From positions 1 to 11,274 of the forward strand of contig JAGWTX010000021.1 in the NCBI GenBank assembly GCA_028875955.1: a stretch of 11,274 nt of DNA, written 5' to 3'. Position numbers and translations under genes: made by a program. Under the pieces are notes generated by a model. That model saw nothing but the letters and a program-made list of their open reading frames with translations, had not been told where the DNA came from and made no database searches. Shown here one piece after another: positions 6,141 to 11,274 of the stretch. The stretch's first letter is position 1. Each line of letters opens with the position of its first letter. The stretch is from Bacteroidota bacterium. Lineage in GTDB: Bacteria > Bacteroidota > Bacteroidia > Chitinophagales > Chitinophagaceae.

Positions 6141-7358
6141 ATGCCCGGATTTGAATTATTTGGCGAAGAAGAAAGAAAAGAAGTGAATGATGTACTGGAA
6201 ACAGGGATCCTCATGCGTTATGGTTTTGACGGACCACGCAAAGGTATCTGGAAGGCTAAGGAATTGGAGCAAGCGATAACAGAAGTGTTCGGTTGTTCTT
6301 ATGCACAACTCACATCCAGCGGGACATCTGCCCTTACCACGGCCATGGCTGCCCTGGGCATTGGAGCCGGCGATGAAGTGATCATGCCGAGTTTTACGTT
6401 TGTCGCCAGTTTTGAAGCCGTATTAAGCGTTGGTGCAGTACCGGTTTTAGTGGATATCGATGAGACACTGACCCTGGACCCCGATGCTGTGCGGGCTGCC
6501 ATCACCCCTAAAACAAAATGTGTGATGCCGGTTCATATGTGCGGCAGTATGGCTGACCTGGATGCTTTACAACAAATCTGCAGGGAATTCTCGCTGATCT
6601 TATTGGAAGACGCCTGTCAGAGTATCGGTGCAAGTTACAAAGGAAGGATGCTGGGTACGATCGGTGATGCAGGAACATTTTCCTTTGATTTTGTAAAGAC
6701 GATCACCTGTGCGGAAGGAGGGGTTGTGATGACGAATTCAAAAGACATCTATAGTAAATCCGATGGCTATACCGATCATGGACATGACCATGCAGGCGTT
6801 GACCGTGGAGCGGATCTGCATCCTTTTATCGGTTTTAATTACCGGATCAGTGAACTGCATGCGGCAGTTGGACTGGCCCAGATAAGAAAGCTGTCCACAT
6901 TCCTCGAAATCCAGAAAAAAAATAATTTGTTACTGCGTTCTTACCTGGAACAGATACCCGAAGTGAGTTTCCGGAAGGTACCGGAAGGTGGTGTAGACAG
7001 TTATAGTTTTCTCAGCTGGTTCCTTCCGGATGAAACACTGACCCGTGCTTTTGTGGAAGAGATGAAAACACAGGGAATACTGGCGGGAAATTTTTATTGG
7101 TTTGTCAATAACTGGCACTATATCAGTAAATGGGATCATCTCAAACAGGCCAAAACCCTCAATGCCCTGAGTGAAGTACAGAAACAGGCCATCCTGCAAT
7201 TGGGTCAGACAAGCTTTCCTGCCAGTGATGCCATCATGAGTCGTTGTATTTCCACTGCGATCAGCCTGGTATGGACCGAAGAACAGATCCGGGATAAAGG
7301 GGAAAAGATGGCCAAAGCCATCCAAAAAGTTTTACTGGCAAACAGGCAAAACGCATAA
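6141..7358 (+). CDS. DegT/DnrJ/EryC1/StrS-family PLP aminotransferase, KdnA-like
   Basis: This 405-residue cytoplasmic fold-type I PLP enzyme has the usual family length. The phosphate-binding region is SSGTSA (59-64). D157 in LLEDACQS should pair with the PLP pyridine nitrogen. K186 in SFDFVKTIT should form the Schiff base. GFNYRISELHAAVGLAQ (231-247) is the classic family signature. Several blocks recall KdnA, the transaminase that makes 8-amino-Kdo (Kdo8N) in Shewanella: the N-terminus MPGFELFG, HMCGSMAD, DHGHDHAG (212-219), FYWFVNNWHY and SDAIMSR. I therefore infer amination of a 3-deoxy-octulosonate or similar sugar for surface glycan or lipid A. No KdnB-like dehydrogenase or CMP-sugar synthetase is present in the window, so the substrate stays unproven. 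One small oddity is Ala191 in TCAEGG, where I expect Gly. It heads a two-gene unit, with the next start 5 nt after the stop. Confidence 0.88.
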   Translation: MPGFELFGEEERKEVNDVLETGILMRYGFDGPRKGIWKAKELEQAITEVFGCSYAQLTSSGTSALTTAMAALGIGAGDEVIMPSFTFVASFEAVLSVGAVPVLVDIDETLTLDPDAVRAAITPKTKCVMPVHMCGSMADLDALQQICREFSLILLEDACQSIGASYKGRMLGTIGDAGTFSFDFVKTITCAEGGVVMTNSKDIYSKSDGYTDHGHDHAGVDRGADLHPFIGFNYRISELHAAVGLAQIRKLSTFLEIQKKNNLLLRSYLEQIPEVSFRKVPEGGVDSYSFLSWFLPDETLTRAFVEEMKTQGILAGNFYWFVNNWHYISKWDHLKQAKTLNALSEVQKQAILQLGQTSFPASDAIMSRCISTAISLVWTEEQIRDKGEKMAKAIQKVLLANRQNA

Positions 7359-7363
7359 AGCTA

Positions 7364-7846
7364 ATGGCCACTTATCTGGTATCCCGGTCTGAAAGTAAAA
7401 AGCGAAAATCATTGCTGTTGGGATACCTGTACCTGGTGATCAGCATCGGGGTACTGATCGTATCGATTACAATGGATGGACGAAGTAACCTGATCCGGAT
7501 TTTGAATGTAGTGGTTTTTCTCAATTTCGGTTGGGTGGGCTTTGAAAAAATCAGGAATGCAAAATGCGAAAAAAGCCTGGAAATCACTCCCGGGATAATT
7601 CGGTTTAACCAAAAATTTGATTTACGTCGTTTTACCGAAATCAGCTGGGATGATATCCGCTGGATAAAATTTGACAAAAACGATACCGTGCTTTTTTTCC
7701 AGGATAGCAGCATACAAAAAAACCTGGAACTGACTGATTTTACGGAATCTCAACAGGAGAATATTCGGGAAGCCATACAGGACCAGGCCCGGCAACGATC
7801 CATCCGGCTGATTAATTTTTCCGGACCGCTTTCAGAGGCTGTCTGA
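7364..7846 (+). CDS. Small membrane protein with two TM segments and a PH-like soluble part
   Basis: I do not recognise this 160-residue protein by name. A Lys/Arg-rich stretch (11-15) precedes TM1 (about 16-36), a short loop with DGRSN follows, then TM2 (about 44-60). With positive charges before TM1 and after TM2, both ends should be cytoplasmic. Residues about 68-140 alternate short strands (LEITPGIIRF, ISWDDIRWIKF, TVLFFQD) and end in a helix, much like small bacterial PH-type domains on two-TM anchors. That resemblance is inferred from pattern only. It starts 5 nt after the aminotransferase stop and is surely co-transcribed with it, but no functional tie is visible. Its last 35 bp overlap, tail to tail, the end of the minus-strand gene at 7812-8120. 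Confidence 0.8.
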   Translation: MATYLVSRSESKKRKSLLLGYLYLVISIGVLIVSITMDGRSNLIRILNVVVFLNFGWVGFEKIRNAKCEKSLEITPGIIRFNQKFDLRRFTEISWDDIRWIKFDKNDTVLFFQDSSIQKNLELTDFTESQQENIREAIQDQARQRSIRLINFSGPLSEAV

Positions 7847-8120
7847 AATACTTGTTTTTCCCTTCCATTTCATTCACATAATCCAGACTGCCCAGTCTGA
7901 CGCGAAAAGGGATTTTGGTTAACTTTTCCAATTGCCATTCCTTTTTACAAAAAAATCCAAGTTGGTTGCTGTAAAAGTCTTCCGGCAGCGGTCTGATGGG
8001 TACCAGCCGCATACTATCCGTCAGTTTTGCCGGGGCAGGTGGACGTGAAGTAATGTATTGCGCATTACTGACAGAAACGGTTATTAGCAATAAATTCACA
8101 AAAAAACAAATGCGTTTCAC
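7812..8120 (-). CDS. Short secreted protein of unknown function, GTG start
   Basis: The product is 102 residues with a clean signal peptide at 1-20 (MKRICFFVNLLLITVSVSNA, cleavage before Q21). The start is a GTG at 8120. An in-frame TAA lies two codons upstream and the next in-frame ATG is residue 37, so GTG is the only start that keeps the signal peptide. The mature part is a Pro-rich linker (PPAPAKLTD), then LGFFCKKEWQLEKLTKIPFRVRLGSLDYVNEMEGK (LGFFCKKEWQLEKL at 54-67, RVRLGSLDYV at 73-82), which looks like a constrained domain and which I believe is seen in hypothetical proteins of Chitinophagaceae. The single mature Cys (58) cannot make an internal disulfide. The domain-like part ends before the 35-bp convergent overlap with the membrane protein gene, so only about 11 tail residues share DNA. 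A weak -7-like box TAAATTTA lies at 8146-8153. Confidence 0.78.
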   Translation of the reverse strand: MKRICFFVNLLLITVSVSNAQYITSRPPAPAKLTDSMRLVPIRPLPEDFYSNQLGFFCKKEWQLEKLTKIPFRVRLGSLDYVNEMEGKNKYFRQPLKAVRKN

Positions 8121-8185
8121 GGTTGCTTAGCTTTCTTTTGTAACGTAAATTTACACTATTAAAATAACAACCCATGCCTGAGTGG

Positions 8186-8214
8186 TTGGTACCCGTTAAT
8201 ATGTCATTACTTTG
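8186..8214 (+). promoter_or_regulatory. Promoter of rpoN
   Basis: TTG at 8186-8188, then 18 nt, then TTACTTTG (8207-8214) fits the Bacteroidota -33/-7 pattern with one mismatch in the -7 box. The ATG at 8235 is 20 nt downstream. I found no -24/-12 (GG-N10-GC type) sigma-54 promoter here, so nothing suggests direct autoregulation. No Shine-Dalgarno sequence is evident in the leader. Confidence 0.6.
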
Positions 8215-8234
8215 CAGGTAGCGTTTTAAAGAAT

Positions 8235-9725
8235 ATGTCGTTAAGCCAGTCATTACAACAGAAACTATTACAAAAACTATCCCCCCAGCAGATTCAGTTA
8301 ATGAAGCTGTTGCAGATCCCTACGGCCAATCTGGAAGAAAGGATCAAGGAAGAACTGGAGGAAAATCCTGCCCTGGAAGTGGATGATGAAGGGCATGAGG
8401 ATGAATATGGAGATGATATTCAGGATGAATTTGACAATGCGACCGACGATGATGCCGACCTGGATGGCAGTGAAGAGGAATATGATAATGTGGATATCAG
8501 CGAATACGTAGTGGATGATGATGGTGAAATTGCTGATTATAAGATGAAGGATGACAATTATCCGGAAATGGACGATCAGAAAGTGATCCCTATCCGGGTG
8601 GAATCCAGTTTTCATGACCTGCTGCTAAACCAGCTGGGTATGATGGAACTGAATGAAAGGGATTATAAGATCGCTGAACAGATCGTGGGTAGCCTGGATG
8701 ATGATGGATACCTGCGAAGAGAATTGTCATCGATTGCAGATGACCTCGCTTTCAGGCAGAGCCTGGTGGTAACTGAAAAGGAGATCGAAGCGCTGGTGCA
8801 ACAGATACAACAGTTTGATCCGGCGGGGATCTGTGCAAGAGACCTGAAAGAGTGCCTGTTGTTACAGCTGAAACGGAAATTGAATGAAGGGAAAAGCGTG
8901 GAACTGGCTATTCAGATCCTGACCAAATACTTTGATGAGTTTACCAAGAAGCATTATGAAAAGATCCAGAGAAGCCTGAACCTTACCGATGAACAGATCA
9001 GGGATGTGATCAACCAGATCATAAAACTGAACCCCAAACCGGGCGGTAATATCGGCGAGATCAATAAGGCGGAAAGCTATATTGTTCCCGATTTTTTTGT
9101 GCTCAATAGCAATGGCAAGCTGGAATTAACCCTGAACGCCAAGAATGCCCCAGACCTCCGGATCAGTGAAGGCTATAAGGATATGCTCAAGGATTATGAC
9201 AAGGGCAGTAAAAAAGACAAAAGGCAAAAAGAGGCGGTTCTTTTTATCAAACAGAAGATTGATTCTGCCAAATGGTTTATTGACATGATCAAACAGCGGC
9301 AGGATACATTGGTAAGTACCATGAGCGCCATCATGAAACACCAGCAGGAATTTTTCCTCACCGGTGATGAAACCACGATGCGCCCCATGATCCTGAAAGA
9401 CATTGCCGAACTAACCGGTCTGGATATCTCAACAGTCAGCCGCGTGGCCAACAGTAAATTTGTACAGACAGAATTCGGAACCTACCGGTTAAAATTCTTT
9501 TTCAGCGAGTCATTGAGTACCGATAGCGGGGAAGAAGTGAGTACACGCGAGGTGAAGAAGATTTTGAGTGATATGATTGCGGCAGAAGAAAAACGTAAAC
9601 CCCTGAGCGATGAATTGCTGACCGATATGCTGCAGGAAAAGGGTTATAATATAGCCCGGAGAACGGTAGCCAAATACCGCGAACAACTCAATGTACCCGT
9701 AGCCAGATTACGAAAAGAATTGTAA
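8235..9725 (+). CDS. rpoN: RNA polymerase sigma-54 factor (RpoN)
   Basis: The 496-residue product has all parts of sigma-54. The N-terminal activator-interacting region is 1-47, Gln/Leu-rich (SQSLQQKLLQKLSPQQIQ, then LLQIP and LEENPALE). An acidic region follows, about residues 49-118, with roughly 32 Asp or Glu among 70 residues. The core-binding region spans about 120-310, with FDPAGICARDLKECLLLQL and LNPKPGG. The DNA-binding part has the helix-turn-helix around 385-405 (LKDIAELTGLDISTVSRV) and the RpoN box ARRTVAKYRE at 474-483. Sigma-54 directs RNA polymerase to -24/-12 promoters and needs an AAA+ activator, none of which is encoded here. Length is normal to slightly long because of the acidic region. 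The gene is intact and leads a two-gene unit with the membrane protein 2 nt downstream. Confidence 0.97.
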   Translation: MSLSQSLQQKLLQKLSPQQIQLMKLLQIPTANLEERIKEELEENPALEVDDEGHEDEYGDDIQDEFDNATDDDADLDGSEEEYDNVDISEYVVDDDGEIADYKMKDDNYPEMDDQKVIPIRVESSFHDLLLNQLGMMELNERDYKIAEQIVGSLDDDGYLRRELSSIADDLAFRQSLVVTEKEIEALVQQIQQFDPAGICARDLKECLLLQLKRKLNEGKSVELAIQILTKYFDEFTKKHYEKIQRSLNLTDEQIRDVINQIIKLNPKPGGNIGEINKAESYIVPDFFVLNSNGKLELTLNAKNAPDLRISEGYKDMLKDYDKGSKKDKRQKEAVLFIKQKIDSAKWFIDMIKQRQDTLVSTMSAIMKHQQEFFLTGDETTMRPMILKDIAELTGLDISTVSRVANSKFVQTEFGTYRLKFFFSESLSTDSGEEVSTREVKKILSDMIAAEEKRKPLSDELLTDMLQEKGYNIARRTVAKYREQLNVPVARLRKEL

Positions 9726-9727
9726 CC

Positions 9728-10408
9728 ATGCAGACAGAAATCAGTTCAACCCAACCTACCCCTGCGAATCAGGAAGCCAGTCATTCCTTATGGTTACGTA
9801 TTCCTGCGAAGATCATTTCCTATCTGTTGCACCCGCTGTTCATACCCACTTATGTTTTTTTATTCCTGGTTTACCAGGTTCCCTATGAATTTGCGGGGAT
9901 TTCAGCGTACCAGCTGAATCTCAGGATCTTTAGTATTTTCTGGCTGACCGCTTTTTTTCCGGCATTTGCCGTCTTTCTACTCTGGCGGCTGAAATTTAGC
10001 GAAAGTATCTTTTTGCGCACCCAAAAGGAACGCATCGTACCGTATGTGATTACGATGTTTTTTTATTGGTGGATGTATTACCTCAGCCGTAATTTCCCCG
10101 ATCAGCCCGCTGTATTGAAATTCTTTTATATGGGAATCTTTCTGTCCACCGTATTTGGATTGATTCTCAATAATTATTTCAAGATCAGTCTCCATGCCAT
10201 GGCAATGGGCGGGGCCATGACGGCCATTATTTTATTTGCGTTTTATTACCGGTTATCGCTGGGCTCTTCGATCTCGATAGCCACCCTTCTCACCGGCATC
10301 GTATGTACCAGCCGTTTCTTGGTCAGCGATCATACCCAAAAAGAAGTCTATGCAGGATTGATCGTAGGGATCGTTTCACAGCTGATTTCGTATTGGTTTA
10401 TCATGTAG
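9728..10408 (+). CDS. Polytopic membrane protein, divergent PAP2-like
   Basis: This 226-residue protein has about six hydrophobic segments (around 30-50, 68-86, 103-120, 128-148, 160-190 and 208-225). The C-terminal half carries what looks like a degenerate PAP2 phosphatase signature. KERIVP (100-105) could stand for motif 1. KISLHAMAMGG (152-162), with S154 and H156, stands where PSGH is usual. SRFLVSDHTQKE (195-206) matches SRx5Hx3D exactly except for Glu in place of the last Asp. If active, it would remove phosphate from a lipid such as undecaprenyl diphosphate or phosphatidic acid, but motif 2 is altered enough that activity is open. The family call is my inference. The first 20 residues are polar and probably cytoplasmic. 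It starts 2 nt after the rpoN stop and must share its transcript. Its last 8 bp overlap the end of the AI-2E transporter gene. Confidence 0.8.
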   Translation: MQTEISSTQPTPANQEASHSLWLRIPAKIISYLLHPLFIPTYVFLFLVYQVPYEFAGISAYQLNLRIFSIFWLTAFFPAFAVFLLWRLKFSESIFLRTQKERIVPYVITMFFYWWMYYLSRNFPDQPAVLKFFYMGIFLSTVFGLILNNYFKISLHAMAMGGAMTAIILFAFYYRLSLGSSISIATLLTGIVCTSRFLVSDHTQKEVYAGLIVGIVSQLISYWFIM

Positions 10409-11274
10409 TGCTTTCCATTTCCCCAAATTCATTCAGGTAAATCCGGATGAGTAAAATAAACAGGGAGATGAGGATTGGGCCAAAGACCAGTCCGATAAAC
10501 CCAAACAGGTTGATGCCAATGATCACCCCGAATGTGGTAACCAGCGGATGTGTATTGCCGATTCTTTTTTGAATTCCTATCCGGAAAACACTGTCCAGCA
10601 CATTCATGATCAAAGCGCCGTAGATAAGCATCATGATCCCTTTGGTAGCATTGCCCTGGGCAAAAAATAAGATAGCCACTGATATATAGGCCAATGCAGA
10701 ACCGATCATGGGTACCATGGCAGTGATACAGGTAACAACAAACCAGAAGGGAATGTCATCCACCCCAAGAAAATAATAGCCCACCGCGCCAATCACTCCC
10801 TGTAAGACAGCCGTAACCGGGATACCCAGTGCATTGGAAAAAACCAGTTTGCGAAGTTCCTCGCCCAATTGTTTTACATTCTCTTTCTTTAAAGGGACAT
10901 TCCGGTATAGCCAGGCTTCCATCTCACGGGAGTTCACCAGCAGAAAATACAGGATGAAGTACAGAATGATCACTATGACCAGGGAGTTGAAAGTGGCTCC
11001 GAGCAACCTGGGTAATAACTGGGCAATGGCAATGCTGATGTTTTCAATATTCTTGTCGCTGATGAGCACCACGTGGTATTCTGTTTCGATATGTGCTATG
11101 AACATTTTCAAACCGGCAACCACTTCATTGGAATGCTGAATGGTGAAATCGATCTTTGCATACATGATATTGATGAAGAGATAAACCGGTAACAAAATGA
11201 CCAGGAAAGAAGCCAGCATCAGGCAAGTGGCAGCCAGACCCTTTGACCATTTTTTCCGGGTTACCAGGTAAAGC
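10401..11274 (-). CDS. AI-2E family transporter (PerM/YdiK type), C-terminal part
   Basis: The frame is open to the right edge of the window, so the N-terminus is missing. The visible 290 residues start LYLVTRKKW, 18 codons upstream of the first in-frame ATG (11219), which lies inside a TM segment and is not the real start. The family is usually about 350 residues. Visible in order are a TM segment, an amphipathic extracytoplasmic region of about 60 residues, a second TM segment, a Lys/Glu-rich helix (PLKKENVKQLGEELRKLV), and then a block of about five TM segments. That block has DDIPFWFVVTCITAMVPMIG and NLFGFIGLVFGPILISL, both characteristic of PF01594. Members export or exchange various small molecules or ions; the AI-2 name comes from one protein and does not predict the substrate. 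The gene converges on the PAP2-like gene and overlaps it by 8 bp. Confidence 0.9.
   Translation of the reverse strand, partial: LYLVTRKKWSKGLAATCLMLASFLVILLPVYLFINIMYAKIDFTIQHSNEVVAGLKMFIAHIETEYHVVLISDKNIENISIAIAQLLPRLLGATFNSLVIVIILYFILYFLLVNSREMEAWLYRNVPLKKENVKQLGEELRKLVFSNALGIPVTAVLQGVIGAVGYYFLGVDDIPFWFVVTCITAMVPMIGSALAYISVAILFFAQGNATKGIMMLIYGALIMNVLDSVFRIGIQKRIGNTHPLVTTFGVIIGINLFGFIGLVFGPILISLFILLIRIYLNEFGEMESTT

Noticed and set aside
6930..7325. 131-codon minus-strand frame inside the aminotransferase gene
   Set aside because: It is antisense to conserved PLP-enzyme sequence, with no signal or motif of its own.
7372..7713. 113-codon minus-strand frame inside the two-TM protein gene
   Set aside because: It is antisense, and the plus frame is coupled to the aminotransferase and has clear TM segments. 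The minus translation is irregular and rich in Ser/Arg/Ile.
8172..8195. tRNA-like D-arm (GCCTGAGTGGTTGG) upstream of rpoN
   Set aside because: No acceptor stem, anticodon arm or T-arm can be placed around it. It is part of the rpoN promoter region, and the likeness is short enough to be chance.
8298..8615. 105-codon minus-strand frame opposite the start of rpoN
   Set aside because: Its Ile/His/Phe-rich translation is the mirror of the GAT/GAA codons of the acidic region of sigma-54.
10401..11219. AI-2E transporter starting at the ATG at 11219
   Set aside because: The frame stays open to the window edge, and that Met lies inside a membrane segment. The family has more sequence upstream, so the gene is partial.

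Overview
The window looks like ordinary chromosome from a member of the Bacteroidota, most likely the Chitinophagaceae. The grounds are protein families that are Bacteroidota-restricted or typical (a DUF4836-type lipoprotein, a DUF5606 protein, a secreted GH3/serine-hydrolase fusion), -7 promoter boxes of the TAnnTTTG kind, almost no Shine-Dalgarno sequences, and A/C-rich leaders. I see no phage, transposase, CRISPR array, tRNA or rRNA, and no defence system.

Layout. Positions 1-590 (minus) are the N-terminal part of a DUF4836-like lipoprotein that runs off the left edge. Positions 659-3643 (minus) encode a 994-residue exported fusion of a NagZ-like GH3 N-acetylglucosaminidase and a beta-lactamase-fold serine hydrolase. 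Positions 3721-3750 are a strong hairpin terminator, followed by a DUF5606 gene (3771-4193, minus). After a 319-bp divergent spacer comes a small secreted protein (4513-5031, plus), then a cytoplasmic DsbA/FrnE-like thioredoxin-fold protein (5152-5796, minus).

The 344-bp spacer 5797-6140 is rich in repeats. It includes a perfect 17-bp inverted repeat that puts the same sequence just upstream of both divergent start codons. From it runs a two-gene unit: a KdnA-like DegT-family sugar aminotransferase (6141-7358) and a small two-TM membrane protein (7364-7846). A short secreted protein (7812-8120, minus, GTG start) overlaps the end of that unit tail to tail. Next is rpoN, encoding sigma-54 (8235-9725), with a divergent PAP2-like membrane protein 2 nt behind it (9728-10408). 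An AI-2E family transporter (10401-11274, minus) converges on that gene with an 8-bp overlap and runs off the right edge.

How the genes relate. Several products concern the cell envelope: muropeptide degradation by the fusion enzyme, possible amino-Kdo (Kdo8N) chemistry by the aminotransferase, a possible lipid phosphatase behind rpoN, and lipoprotein or secreted proteins. They do not form one obvious pathway. I found no clearly undescribed system. The most interesting items are the GH3/serine-hydrolase fusion and the shared, G-poor leader repeat in the 5797-6140 spacer.
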